A DNA stretch of 64,000 bases from Herbaspirillum sp. 3R11 (GCF_004563925.1 NZ_SPNJ01000004.1:186001-250000), one strand, 5' to 3'; positions 1-8,609 are shown, numbered from the stretch's first letter. The notes: generated by a model from the letters alone, not told the origin. Made by a program: numbers and translations.

Positions 1-134
1 AGCCAGGCGCCGCCGGAATGGATGCCGACGATGGCGACCTGTTCGACGCCGTGCAAACCGGTTTTTACCTGCTGCGCCAGCCTGGCGTACAGCGCTTCCG
101 CATCGAGCGGTAAGGAAGGGTTAGTTGTGCTCAT
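1..134 (-). CDS. pyrR: PyrR, pyrimidine regulatory protein / uracil phosphoribosyltransferase (N-terminal part only)
   Basis: Reading the minus strand from the ATG at 134 gives a peptide beginning MSTTNPSLPLDAEALYARLA and containing AIVGIHSGGAW. The second stretch matches the early conserved region of PyrR-family proteins. The family regulates pyrimidine genes and often has uracil phosphoribosyltransferase activity. Only 44 codons lie in the window, so the catalytic PRPP loop cannot be seen. The start overlaps the 3' end of ruvX by 14 bases, which suggests translational coupling. The order yqgE-ruvX-pyrR is common in Burkholderiales, and pyrB and pyrC would be expected just outside the left edge. 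The identification rests on a short fragment plus context. Confidence 0.8.
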   Translation of the reverse strand, partial: MSTTNPSLPLDAEALYARLAQQVKTGLHGVEQVAIVGIHSGGAW

Positions 135-513
135 GGGTATCGTCAAAATATTGCTGCAAAATGATGGCGGCGGCTTCGTCGTCGATATGCTCGCCGCGGC
201 GCTGTTCGATGACGGCAGACGAATAGCGTTCGTCCACCAGCACCGTTTCGACGCCGAAGCGTCCGTGCAACTGATTGGCGAAGCGGCGGCAGCGTACGGT
301 CATTTCATGCTCGGCGCCGTCCGGATGGCTGGGCAGGCCGACGATGCAGCGCGCCGGCGTCCACTCGCTGATCAGCTTGCCGAGTTCGGCGAACTTGCCG
401 TCGTTGGTGGTCGCGCTGATGATGGTGAGCGGCTGGGCTTGCTTGATCAGGGTATTGCCGATTGCCACGCCGATGCGCTTTAAGCCGAAGTCGAAGGCCA
501 GGAGCGTTTCCAC
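121..513 (-). CDS. ruvX: Putative pre-16S rRNA nuclease / Holliday junction resolvase-like protein RuvX (YqgF)
   Basis: The 130-residue protein opens with LLAFDFGLKRIGVAIGN, the RNase H-like first strand with the catalytic Asp. It also has the IVGLPSHPDG and VDERYSS segments typical of YqgF. Family members of about 130-150 residues act in 16S rRNA 5'-end maturation and were first named as resolvase-like. The acidic residues in DFG and VDE, and a C-terminal IDDEAAAIILQQYFD helix, are in place, so the enzyme should be active. It lies between yqgE (10-base gap) and pyrR (14-base overlap), so the three genes form an operon. Confidence 0.93.
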   Translation of the reverse strand: METLLAFDFGLKRIGVAIGNTLIKQAQPLTIISATTNDGKFAELGKLISEWTPARCIVGLPSHPDGAEHEMTVRCRRFANQLHGRFGVETVLVDERYSSAVIEQRRGEHIDDEAAAIILQQYFDDTHEHN

Positions 514-523
514 GACGTTTCGC

Positions 524-1213
524 TCAGGCGCGGCCGAAATCGCCGCTGAGCATGACCGGGTCGATGCCCAGCAAGGCCAGCGCGGCGGTGAAGCGCTGCT
601 CCACCGGCAAGTCGAAAATGATGGCGGGATCGGCCTTGACCGTTAGCCAGCCGTTGCGGCCGAGTTCTTCTTCCAGTTGACCGGCGCTCCAGCCCGAACA
701 ACCGAGGCTGACCAGCACCTGCTCCGGACCGTCGCCGTGCGCGACCGCTTCCAGCACATCCTTGGAGGTGGTCAGCGAAATGCCGTCGGTCACCTGCAGG
801 GTAGACGAGAACTGATCCATCGCGCTATGCAGCACGAAGCCGCGCTCGACCTGCACCGGTCCGCCGAACATGACCTGGCTGCGGTACAGCTCCGGCTTGG
901 CTTCGGGCGTGTCGTGGATGATTTCCAGCTTGAGATTGATGCGGTCGAACAGGACATCCATGGTCATGTCGGTCGGTTTGTTGATGACCACGCCGAGCGC
1001 GCCGTTCTGGTTGTGTTCGCACAGATAGACGACGGTGCCGCCAAAAACCGGGTCCAGCATCGACGGCATTGCTATCAGGAAATGATCCGTCAGGTCGAGT
1101 TCGGCCTTGAGCGGCGCGACTTTTTCCTGACTGGCAATAATATCGGAGGATTCCGGCGCGAGGGCTGCAGCGTCGGAACGGTTGGCGGGAGAGGCATTGC
1201 GTCGCTTGATCAT
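524..1213 (-). CDS. YqgE/AlgH family protein (UPF0301)
   Basis: The protein contains LTDHFLIAMPSMLDPVFGGTV, the start of the YqgE/AlgH fold, followed by GALGVVINKPTDM and VMFGGPVQ. All are hallmarks of UPF0301. The biochemical role of the family is unsettled; AlgH was named for an effect on alginate production in Pseudomonas. An unusual 40-50 residue N-terminal stretch rich in Ser and Ala precedes the domain. I chose the ATG at 1213 (MIKRRNA). An ATG at 1222 and a TTG at 1249 are also in frame, and none has a strong ribosome binding site. It heads the yqgE-ruvX-pyrR group and follows the end of the catabolic operon by about 57 bases, so read-through is possible. Confidence 0.88.
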   Translation of the reverse strand: MIKRRNASPANRSDAAALAPESSDIIASQEKVAPLKAELDLTDHFLIAMPSMLDPVFGGTVVYLCEHNQNGALGVVINKPTDMTMDVLFDRINLKLEIIHDTPEAKPELYRSQVMFGGPVQVERGFVLHSAMDQFSSTLQVTDGISLTTSKDVLEAVAHGDGPEQVLVSLGCSGWSAGQLEEELGRNGWLTVKADPAIIFDLPVEQRFTAALALLGIDPVMLSGDFGRA

Positions 1214-1270
1214 GCCCGCCATTTTAGCAGTTTTAGCGCTGCGCCCCAAGCCGCCGGCTTGCCCGTGCGG

Positions 1271-2686
1271 CTAGTCCTCCAGCAGGCGTCGGGTGGCGGC
1301 GCGCGCCTCGCGACCCAGCGCCGCCAGATCGACACCCGCGATGACGTCATCCTCGACCACGGCCCTGCCGGCCACGTACAAGGCCTTCAGGAAGGGCCGG
1401 CCGCCGCCGACCACCGGCCCGAGCGCCGGGTCGTGCAGACCGAAATAACGCGGATCGTCCAGACGATACAGCGCGATATCGGCCTGTTGTCCGACTTGCA
1501 AGCCGTCGAGTCCACCCAGCCCCAGCACTCTGGCGCCGCCGGTCGTGCCCCAGCGCACCACGTCTTCCACCGTCGCCGCGTCGGCGCCGCCTTCGAAGCT
1601 GCCGCCGGCATAGGACGGCGTCGCCTCCTGGCCGCGCCGCGCTCGCTGCATCAGCCAGGCCGCATGCGTCTCCGACAGCATGTCGGCCGCCTCGTTGGAG
1701 GCCGCGCCGTCGACGCCGATCGAGACCGGCACGCCGGCCTCTTCGAGTTGGCGGATCGGCGCGATGCCGCTGCCAAGCCGGCCGTTGCTTTGCGGACAAT
1801 GCGCGATGCCGGTGCCGGTCTTGCCGAGCAAAGCGATTTCGGACGGATCGAGTTTGACCAGATGGGCGAACCAGACATCGCTGCCGAGCCAGTCGCAGCG
1901 CTCGGCAAATTCCACCGGCGTGCATCCGTGCTTGCCGTGCGCGGTGTCCTGGTAGCCCACGGTTTCCGACAGATGGCTGTGCAGACGCACGCCGGCCCGG
2001 CGCGCGAAACCGGCCATGGTGCGCAGCTCTTCCGGCGTCGCCGAATACAGCGGCGTGGTCGGCGCCATCACGACGCGGCGCATCGCCGCCGGCGACGGAT
2101 CGTGATAACGCTTGATCAGGCGCTCCATGTCGGTGAGGTAGACGTCCAGCGTCTCGGGACGCAATGCCGTCGGCAACTCCGCCTCCAACTGGCGCGTCTG
2201 CGTCGCGCCGCCACGGCACAGCACGAAGCGCAAGCCGAGCGCTTCGGCCTCTTCGAACAGAATCGCCGAGGTGTCGTAAGGCATGCCGGGGTAGTACAGA
2301 TAGTTGTGATCAGCCACGGTGCCACAACCGGAACGCATCAGCTCCACCAGCCCGATGCGCGCCGCCAGGCGGAACAGCTTCTCGTCGAATCTGGCGCGAT
2401 AGCGATACGGCGTCGCCGCCAGCCACGGCGTCAGCGACGCATCGATGCCTGCGGGATCGCCCTTGAGCATGGACTGGAACAAATGGTGATGCGTGTTCAC
2501 CCACGACGGATACGCGATGCAATCGGTGGCGTCGACTACTGCCTCCCCCGGCAGGGGCGACAGCTTGCCGATGGCGCCGATGACGCCGTCAACCACGCGG
2601 ATGTCCGGCCCGGCATGACGGACCGCCGCGCCGGGCAAGCCGGTCATGATGGCGTCGATGTTGCTGATCAAGAAAGAAGTAGTCAT
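1271..2686 (-). CDS. cog0402 amidohydrolase, isoxanthopterin deaminase-like
   Basis: The 471-residue protein is a metal-dependent deaminase of the amidohydrolase superfamily. NTHHHLFQ at about residues 64-71 carries the HxH metal site. HSHLSE at about 240 supplies the next His and the general acid/base Glu, and IGVDGAASNE at about 320 supplies the Asp. From memory, long stretches (the LTPWLAATPYR region, GGATQTRQLEA, AHCPQSNGRLGSG) match the experimentally studied isoxanthopterin deaminases better than 8-oxoguanine or guanine deaminases. These enzymes replace the pterin 2-amino group by oxygen. It is the last gene of the operon, 6 bases after the permease. Cytoplasmic. An 8-oxopurine or other N-heterocycle substrate remains possible. 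Confidence 0.78.
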   Translation of the reverse strand: MTTSFLISNIDAIMTGLPGAAVRHAGPDIRVVDGVIGAIGKLSPLPGEAVVDATDCIAYPSWVNTHHHLFQSMLKGDPAGIDASLTPWLAATPYRYRARFDEKLFRLAARIGLVELMRSGCGTVADHNYLYYPGMPYDTSAILFEEAEALGLRFVLCRGGATQTRQLEAELPTALRPETLDVYLTDMERLIKRYHDPSPAAMRRVVMAPTTPLYSATPEELRTMAGFARRAGVRLHSHLSETVGYQDTAHGKHGCTPVEFAERCDWLGSDVWFAHLVKLDPSEIALLGKTGTGIAHCPQSNGRLGSGIAPIRQLEEAGVPVSIGVDGAASNEAADMLSETHAAWLMQRARRGQEATPSYAGGSFEGGADAATVEDVVRWGTTGGARVLGLGGLDGLQVGQQADIALYRLDDPRYFGLHDPALGPVVGGGRPFLKALYVAGRAVVEDDVIAGVDLAALGREARAATRRLLED

Positions 2687-2692
2687 TTTTCT

Positions 2693-3484
2693 CTAACCCA
2701 TTTCGCTTTCATGCCATCCGGCCAGCGCCACGCGCGACAAGGCCATCATGGCGAGGAACAACACGATCCCGGTCACGGTAATCAGGAACAGCGCTGCAAA
2801 CAAGCGCGGAATATTCAGCTGAAACCCCGCCTGCAGAATCTGATACGCCAACCCTGACCCGGTGCCGCCGGTGCCGGCGACGAACTCCGCCACCACTGCG
2901 CCGATCAGCGCCAGCCCGCTGGAAATCCGCAAGCCGCCAAAGAAGTACGGCAAGGCGCTGGGGATGCGCAGCCGGCGCAAGGTTTGCCAGCGCGACGCCT
3001 TGTTCAGCTTGAACAGATTGAGCAACCCCGGATTAACGCTGCGCAATCCCAGCGTGGTATTCGAGATGATCGGGAACAGCGCCATGATCGTCGCGCAAAT
3101 CACCAGCGCAAAGGTCGGTTCCTTGACCCAGATGATGATCAGCGGCGCGATGGCGACGATCGGCGTCACCTGCAGGATGATGGCATAGGGGAAGAAACTG
3201 ACCTCGATGAAGCGACTCTGCACGAACACAAACGCAATCGCCACACCCAGCAGCACCGACAGCACGAAGGCCATGAAGGTGATTTTCAGCGTCACCAGCA
3301 ACGAGTCGGACAGCAAGCCCCAATCCGCCGCCAGCGTCTTGGCAATCACCAATGGCGTCGGCACCAGATAGACCGGCACCTCCAGCGCCGTGCAGATCAG
3401 TTGCCACGCCAGCAGCAACACCACGCCGATCGAGAATGGTGCGGCAACCCGCAGAAATGTCGGATTAGTGATGAGCGGTGTCAT
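2693..3484 (-). CDS. ABC transporter permease, SsuC/TauC type (BPD_transp_1)
   Basis: The 263-residue protein has about six hydrophobic segments and the EAA-like cytoplasmic loop (SRWQTLRRLRIPSALPYFFGGLRISSG) of binding-protein-dependent permeases. The type matches permeases that work with NMT1/THI5-like or SsuA/TauA binding proteins, which import sulfonates, taurine, thiamine precursors or small heterocycles. Its start overlaps the ATPase gene by 20 bases, indicating tight coupling. With the ATPase and the binding protein at 6567-7556 it makes a complete importer. Its presence among the oxygenase and deaminase genes suggests it brings in their substrate. Confidence 0.92.
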   Translation of the reverse strand: MTPLITNPTFLRVAAPFSIGVVLLLAWQLICTALEVPVYLVPTPLVIAKTLAADWGLLSDSLLVTLKITFMAFVLSVLLGVAIAFVFVQSRFIEVSFFPYAIILQVTPIVAIAPLIIIWVKEPTFALVICATIMALFPIISNTTLGLRSVNPGLLNLFKLNKASRWQTLRRLRIPSALPYFFGGLRISSGLALIGAVVAEFVAGTGGTGSGLAYQILQAGFQLNIPRLFAALFLITVTGIVLFLAMMALSRVALAGWHESEMG

Positions 3485-4349
3485 GTGCTCCTCCTTGATT
3501 CTCTTGATTGGCCAGCGTCAGGTAGTCGGACAGTATCTTGCAATAGCCCATGAATTCCGGCGAGATGCGGAACGCATCGTCGCGCATGCCGCCGGCGCCC
3601 GGCGCTTCAATCGGCACGTCGGCAATCACGCGTCCCGGCCGCGCCGCCATCACCACCACGCGGCTCGACAGATACACGGCCTCGTAAATGCTGTGCGTGA
3701 CGAATACCACGGTCAGGTCTTGCTGGCTCCATATCTTGCGCAGGTCGGCGTCGAGCTTGTTGCGCGTGAACTCGTCGAGCGCGCCGAATGGTTCGTCCAT
3801 CAGCAGCAGATTCGGCTGCGTCGCCAGCGCACGCGCAATCGACGCACGCATCTGCATGCCGCCCGACAGCTCGCGCGGATAGGCATCATGAAAACGATCC
3901 AACCCCACCAACTTGAGCGCGTCACGTACACGCACGTCGCTGTCGGTGCGCGGCATGTGCTTGAGGTCAAGCGGCAGACGCACGTTCTGCTCTACCGAGG
4001 CCCACGGCATCAGCGTCGCTTCCTGGAACACCATCGCCAGCGTATGATCCGGCGTGCCAACCGTCGCCAGATTCTTGCCCCACCAGCGGATGTGGCCGTG
4101 CGACGGCTCTTCCAGCCCGGCAAACATTTTCAGCAGCGTGCTCTTGCCGCAGCCGGACGGCCCGAGCAGCGAGACGAACTCGCCGCGCCGGATATCCAGC
4201 TTCACCTCGTCCAGCGCGCGCGTGCCGTTGCGATAAGTTTTCTCCACCCGCTGCGCACTGAGCACCGCATCAATGGCGGATGCAGGATCGGCAGCGCCCT
4301 GCTCCCATGCCGCCAGCTGCGGCATCGCGTGATCGTCTCTTTTCATCAT
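3465..4349 (-). CDS. ABC transporter ATP-binding protein, SsuB/TauB type
   Basis: The 294-residue ATPase has Walker A GPSGCGKST at about residue 60, signature LSGGMQMRASIARAL, Walker B LLLMDEPFGALDE and the switch His in VTHSIYEAVYLS. An N-terminal extension of about 30 residues before the domain is longer than in typical SsuB. The first ATG (4349) is followed at once by a second (4346). A GGGAG lies just upstream and fits the second slightly better. The gene sits 12 bases after the Rieske oxygenase and overlaps the permease. It energises the same importer from the cytoplasmic face. Confidence 0.92.
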   Translation of the reverse strand: MMKRDDHAMPQLAAWEQGAADPASAIDAVLSAQRVEKTYRNGTRALDEVKLDIRRGEFVSLLGPSGCGKSTLLKMFAGLEEPSHGHIRWWGKNLATVGTPDHTLAMVFQEATLMPWASVEQNVRLPLDLKHMPRTDSDVRVRDALKLVGLDRFHDAYPRELSGGMQMRASIARALATQPNLLLMDEPFGALDEFTRNKLDADLRKIWSQQDLTVVFVTHSIYEAVYLSSRVVVMAARPGRVIADVPIEAPGAGGMRDDAFRISPEFMGYCKILSDYLTLANQENQGGAHDTAHH

Positions 4350-4361
4350 TGCTCCCGGCCT

Positions 4362-5387
4362 CTAGTCTTTGCTGCGAAAAACTTCGGATTCGCCATGCTC
4401 TTCCAGCAACTGCAACAGCATGCGACGCATGATCAGACCCGGACGGTCGGACGCCATGTGAAATTCCGCCTTGCGGCGCACGTCGATGCAGGCGTCGGGA
4501 TCGGTGGCCTCCAGGATCTCGCGGTCTTCCACCAGAATCGGCGCATCCCAGGCGATCAGGTCGGCTTCGGCGCAATCCTCTTCGGTGTCGTTGCGGTACA
4601 GCCATTGCGCCAGCATGATGGAACCATCGTCGATCGGCGTGGCGCAGTTGTAGATGATGTGGTGGCGGCCCGAGCTCGGGTACTGGCAGCCGAAGCGACG
4701 CGAGAACGGCAGGTACCAGCGGTTGAACATGTGACGCATGGTGGTGTCGTCGGTGGTGCCGGTGACGCGATAGCTGGCCGGCACGTTCTTGATCGGCACC
4801 AGGGTTTCCGCTTCGAAGCCGTAGTCGGTTTCGTTGATCTCGTACTTCTCCGGCTTGGGCTGGTCGTACAGGCCGAAAGTGCCACGATGCACGTAGCTGA
4901 AGTGCGAATTGTCGAAGGAATTTTCCATCATGCGCAGCGCGCTGGTTTCCCAACGCTCATAGAACTGGAAGATGCGGCGGTAGCCCGGCGTGGTTTCTTC
5001 CGGGAAGAACGGGATGTCGCGCAACGGTTTCTCCAGCGCCACCCACACATAGCCGTAGCGCTCTTCGCAGTAATACGACTGCACCATCGCGCCGGCCGGC
5101 ACCGAGCCATCGGTATTCTGCGGCACGCGCACGCAGGCGCCGGCGCAGTCGAAGGTCCAGCCGTGATAGCCGCAGACGATGTTGCCGTTCTCGACAAAAC
5201 CTTTCGACAGTTTCGCGGTGCGATGGCAGCACCGATCCTGCAAGGCTGCCGGCTTGCCCGGCGACTTGAGCCAGACCACGATGTTCTCGCCCAGCAGTGT
5301 GAAAGGTTTCGGGCCGTCTTCCAGCATTGAAATTGGCATGACCGCGTACCAGAACTTGCGCAAGACTTTTTGTTTCGTAACCAGCAT
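4362..5387 (-). CDS. Rieske non-heme iron oxygenase, alpha subunit (VanA/phthalate-dioxygenase type)
   Basis: The 341-residue protein has a Rieske [2Fe-2S] site, with C53-x-H55 in DRCCHR and C72-x2-H75 in CGYH. It has the mononuclear iron site D159-x2-H162-x4-H167 in FDNSHFSYVH. The usual CPHR is CCHR here, with an extra Cys between the ligands. The length and the single-subunit layout match VanA, CarA-like and N-demethylase enzymes, which use a separate FMN/[2Fe-2S] reductase. That partner is the first gene of this operon. An AAGGAG lies 7 bases before the ATG. Likely reactions are hydroxylation or N/O-demethylation of a ring substrate. The substrate itself is inferred from context only. Confidence 0.9.
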   Translation of the reverse strand: MLVTKQKVLRKFWYAVMPISMLEDGPKPFTLLGENIVVWLKSPGKPAALQDRCCHRTAKLSKGFVENGNIVCGYHGWTFDCAGACVRVPQNTDGSVPAGAMVQSYYCEERYGYVWVALEKPLRDIPFFPEETTPGYRRIFQFYERWETSALRMMENSFDNSHFSYVHRGTFGLYDQPKPEKYEINETDYGFEAETLVPIKNVPASYRVTGTTDDTTMRHMFNRWYLPFSRRFGCQYPSSGRHHIIYNCATPIDDGSIMLAQWLYRNDTEEDCAEADLIAWDAPILVEDREILEATDPDACIDVRRKAEFHMASDRPGLIMRRMLLQLLEEHGESEVFRSKD

Positions 5388-5483
5388 GATGCAACTCCTT
5401 TAAAACCAGCCGTGTCCTGCTCCTGCAGAGACATGGCCGAGCAGCCGGCGCGCCATCATGGTCGCCTTCGCCGCAGAATAAAT

Positions 5484-6479
5484 TTACGACGCCGCAGCCA
5501 GTACGCTGGCGGCGCCAAAGGTTTCCTGTACTTTTTGTGCGAGGTAGTCGCCGATGGTGCACGGTGCATAGCGCGCGGGATGTTCATCGGAACAGCACGA
5601 CGGCAGGCACGACACCGTCACCGCATGGTCGCCATCCATGAAAAACGGTAGCGAATAGCGCGGCACTGGATTGTCGTTGCGCACACGATGCGCATTGCTG
5701 TGATAAACGTCGTTGCTCCAGCGCTGCAGCAGGTCGCCGATGTTGACCACGAAGCTGCCATGAAGAGGCGTCGCGCGCACCCAGTCACCGTCGGCATTGC
5801 GCACTTCCAGACCGCCGATGTCGTCTTGCGCCAGGATGGTGACCAGCCCCCAGTCGGTATGCGCACCGGCGCCGATCTGGTTGTGCTGGGCGTCGGCGGG
5901 CTGCGGTGGATAGTGCAGCATGCGCTGTGTCGCGATCGGCGTGCCGAGTGCGAAATTGAAGAAGTCCTCAGGCAGTTGCAGCGACAGCGCAATGATCGCC
6001 AGCAGCCGCTGCGACAGCATGCGCATGGCGGCATGATATTGCCGTGCATGCGCGCGCATTCCGGACAACTCTTGCGGCCATAGATTGTGACCGTAGCGCA
6101 GCACGCCTTGCTGCACATAGGGATGATCCAGCGGCAGATCGGTGCCGAACTGGAAGCCCTCTTTGAGATCGGTCGGACCGTCATCAAGCGCCTGCGTACC
6201 GATGCGTTCATAGCCGAAACCGGCCGGCGACAGCGACATGTCGACTGCGCGCTTGACCGCATCCGACGCAGCAAAGAAACGGCGCGCCCAGTCGAACTGG
6301 CCGTCAACCAGGCTTTGCGGCACGCCGTGATTGACCAGATAAAAGAAACCGACGTCGCGGGCGATCTTGTGGATCTCCCAGGCGACGGCTTCGCGCTTGC
6401 CGAGGTCGTTTGAAAACGCATCGGCGAAGTCGATGACCGGCAGGCGCTGCGCGGTCTTGGGTGGTGTGTAGAGAATCAT
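5484..6479 (-). CDS. 2-oxoglutarate/Fe(II)-type oxygenase, isopenicillin N synthase-like family
   Basis: The 331-residue protein shows the DIOX_N region (RLPVIDFADAF and FFYLVNHGVP) and a 2OG-FeII_Oxy core. HTDWG supplies the first His and Asp, SNAHRVRN the second His, and PRYSLPFF the RxS cosubstrate-binding pair. All iron ligands and the Arg are present, so it should be active. I placed the start at 6479 (MILYTPPK) because a GAGG lies 6-7 bases upstream. A longer frame to 6554 has no family support. It sits between the binding protein and the Rieske oxygenase. Related enzymes oxidise purines, pyrimidines, amino acids and hormones, so the substrate is open. Confidence 0.87.
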   Translation of the reverse strand: MILYTPPKTAQRLPVIDFADAFSNDLGKREAVAWEIHKIARDVGFFYLVNHGVPQSLVDGQFDWARRFFAASDAVKRAVDMSLSPAGFGYERIGTQALDDGPTDLKEGFQFGTDLPLDHPYVQQGVLRYGHNLWPQELSGMRAHARQYHAAMRMLSQRLLAIIALSLQLPEDFFNFALGTPIATQRMLHYPPQPADAQHNQIGAGAHTDWGLVTILAQDDIGGLEVRNADGDWVRATPLHGSFVVNIGDLLQRWSNDVYHSNAHRVRNDNPVPRYSLPFFMDGDHAVTVSCLPSCCSDEHPARYAPCTIGDYLAQKVQETFGAASVLAAAS

Positions 6480-6566
6480 GGCGTCCTCACGCAAATGAAC
6501 TTCGGACATCCGGTCTGCATCAATGAACGACGCAGACCGGCAAGCAATGATCAAATCATCGGGACA

Positions 6567-7556
6567 TCAAGGCATCACATGCATGTCTTTGACGAACTGC
6601 GTGGTGTACGCCTTGTGCCAATCGACGTCGGCCTTCAGCAAACCGGTGGCGACCATGGTGTCGTAGGTCTTCTTCCAGCGTTCATCCGTCATGATGCCGA
6701 TGCCTTGCCTGGCGGCGTCGCCGCCGGTGACGACTTTCAATTCCTTGAGCTTTTTGAGCGCGTAAGCCAGTTGCTCGTCGCCCATTTCCTTGTTGTCTTT
6801 CTTGATCAGCGCGTTACCCGCGGACGGATCTTCCAGATAGCTCTTCCAGCCTTCGGCGGTGGCCTTGACGAAGCGCTTCACCAGATCAGGTTTGGTCGCC
6901 ACCATCTTTTGCAGCGTGATGATGGTGGTGCCGTAAGGCGGATAGCCCTCTTGCGCAAACAGGAAGAAGTTGGCCTTGGCGCCGGACTTCTCGGCCTGGA
7001 ACAATTCCGACGACGGGTAGGCCTGCTGTACGGTGTTCGGATCGGCGAAGAACGGTTGCAGGTTGAAGGTGTAAGCCTTCGACTGCGCGTCGGTGTAGCC
7101 GTACTTGGCTTTCAGCCACGGCCACCAGCTCGATTGTCCGGAGCCGGCCACGAGAATCGTCTTGTCCTTCAGCGCGCCGAGATTGGGCACGTCGGCGTGC
7201 GTCATCATGCCTTGCAGATCGGATTGAAAAGAGGTGCCGACCGTCACCAGCGGCAAGCCCTGCTCGATGCCTTTCAATACGGTGAAGTCGTAGCCCATGC
7301 TAAAGTCGGCCTGGCCGGCCACCAGGATTTGCATGTTGTTGACTTGCGGCCCGCCCATCTTGATGGTGACGTCCATGCCGTACTTCTTGTAGATGCCCTT
7401 GGCGAGGGCCTGGTAGAAACCGCCGTGTTCTGCCTGGGCGTACCAGTTACTCAGGACGGTGACCTTTTCCTGCGCCTGCACGCCGGCTGCTGCCTGCAAC
7501 GCCAGTGCGCCTATCATTGCTGCGGCAATGCGGATGAGGGATGTTCGCTTGCTCAT
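6567..7556 (-). CDS. ABC transporter substrate-binding protein, NMT1/THI5-like
   Basis: The 329-residue protein starts with a Sec signal (basic MSKRTSLIR, hydrophobic core, cleavage likely after VQA). It then reads VTVLSNWYAQAEHGGFYQALAKG, the N-terminal pattern of NMT1/THI5 periplasmic proteins that bind pyrimidine-like thiamine precursors and other small heterocycles. GGAAGG precedes the ATG. No permease or ATPase is adjacent, but both lie three genes downstream in the same operon. An aromatic-rich segment (SSWWPWLKAKYGY) may help bind a flat ring. The ligand is not determined by sequence. A pterin or purine-like compound fits the operon. Confidence 0.9.
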   Translation of the reverse strand: MSKRTSLIRIAAAMIGALALQAAAGVQAQEKVTVLSNWYAQAEHGGFYQALAKGIYKKYGMDVTIKMGGPQVNNMQILVAGQADFSMGYDFTVLKGIEQGLPLVTVGTSFQSDLQGMMTHADVPNLGALKDKTILVAGSGQSSWWPWLKAKYGYTDAQSKAYTFNLQPFFADPNTVQQAYPSSELFQAEKSGAKANFFLFAQEGYPPYGTTIITLQKMVATKPDLVKRFVKATAEGWKSYLEDPSAGNALIKKDNKEMGDEQLAYALKKLKELKVVTGGDAARQGIGIMTDERWKKTYDTMVATGLLKADVDWHKAYTTQFVKDMHVMP

Positions 7557-7595
7557 GGCCTTCCTTTCAGGTGGGTTGTTGTACTTAATCGAAAA

Positions 7596-8609
7596 TCAGA
7601 TATCCAGCACCAGGCGTTCGCTGCGACAGCGCGATACGCAGGGCATCAGGCATTGGTTGCCCGCGCGTTCTTTTTCCGTCAGTACGCTGTCGCGATGATC
7701 GGGCACGCCTTCCAGCACACCGGTCTGGCAGCTGCCGCAAAAACCTTCGCCGCACGAGGTGCCGATCGCCACCCCGGCTGCCGCGGCGGCAGCAACGATG
7801 CTTTGTCCCGGCTGCACCATGCAGCGCACGCCAGAACGTTGCAGCACGAGTTCGAATACGCGGTCTTGCGTTGTGGGCGCATCGCTTGCCGGTGTCGTGG
7901 CGGCGAACAGTTCGAAGTGCACGTCGGCGTCGCGCCAGCCAAGTTGCGCAGCCTGCTCGCGCACCTGCGCAATGAAGGGCGCCGGACCGCAGATATACAA
8001 AGGGGTTGTGCGTGGCAACACGGTCAGCCTGGCGGCAACGACGCCACCGACTTCGTCCGCATTCAGACCGAAACTGAAATGGCAATGCCCGGCCATGGCC
8101 GGCTGCGACAACGGGGAGAGAAAGACCGCGTGCTCCACGCTGCGCGCGAAATAGTGCAATTGTGCGGCGCGTCCGCGATGCAGCAAGTCGGTTGCCATGG
8201 CGTAGATCGGCGTGATGCCGATGCCGGCCGCAAACAGCGCGACGGCATGTTCACTGTCGTGCAAAGGAAAGGCGTTGACCGGCGCGCCGGCGCTCAGTTG
8301 CGTGCCGACGCCCGCTTGTTCGTGCAGCCAGGCCGAGCCGCCGCGCGATGCCGCTTCGCGTTTGACCGCGATGCGATAGAAGCCGTCCTCACCGGGCGTG
8401 TTGCACAGGGAATAGCAACGCTCCAGCCCGCCGGGCAGCGACAGCTTGACATGCGCGCCGGGCGTCCACGCCGGCAGGCGGCGCGCATCGTCGGCAGAGA
8501 GGTCGAAGACACGGATATCGCGGCCATCTTCACGGATGGCCGCCACGCGCAGGTTCAGCGGTGCAGCGGCTTGCGCCGCCGTCATGAAAGCGTCGCGCAC
8601 GGTCGTCAT
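7596..8609 (-). CDS. Rieske oxygenase reductase (FNR-type flavin domain plus C-terminal [2Fe-2S] ferredoxin, VanB type)
   Basis: The 337-residue protein is built like VanB and phthalate dioxygenase reductase. It has an FMN-binding barrel with RCYSLCNTPGE at about 87, an NAD-binding domain with GIGITPIYAM, and a C-terminal plant-type ferredoxin with CGEGFCGSCQTGVLEG followed by a distal Cys in QCLMPC. All four cluster cysteines are present. It would pass electrons from NAD(P)H to the Rieske oxygenase at 4362-5387. GGAGG lies 7 bases before the ATG. It is the first gene of the operon, so the promoter should lie in 8610-8910. Confidence 0.9.
   Translation of the reverse strand: MTTVRDAFMTAAQAAAPLNLRVAAIREDGRDIRVFDLSADDARRLPAWTPGAHVKLSLPGGLERCYSLCNTPGEDGFYRIAVKREAASRGGSAWLHEQAGVGTQLSAGAPVNAFPLHDSEHAVALFAAGIGITPIYAMATDLLHRGRAAQLHYFARSVEHAVFLSPLSQPAMAGHCHFSFGLNADEVGGVVAARLTVLPRTTPLYICGPAPFIAQVREQAAQLGWRDADVHFELFAATTPASDAPTTQDRVFELVLQRSGVRCMVQPGQSIVAAAAAAGVAIGTSCGEGFCGSCQTGVLEGVPDHRDSVLTEKERAGNQCLMPCVSRCRSERLVLDI

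Noticed and set aside
677..2857. Very long plus-strand open frame (726 codons) opposite the deaminase and permease genes
   Set aside because: Its translation is Arg/Gln/His-rich without any domain, as expected for the antisense of GC-rich genes. The minus-strand genes have full families and motifs.
3390..5330. Long plus-strand frame (646 codons) opposite the ATPase and Rieske genes
   Set aside because: Same antisense pattern. The minus strand holds the conserved ATPase and Rieske motifs.
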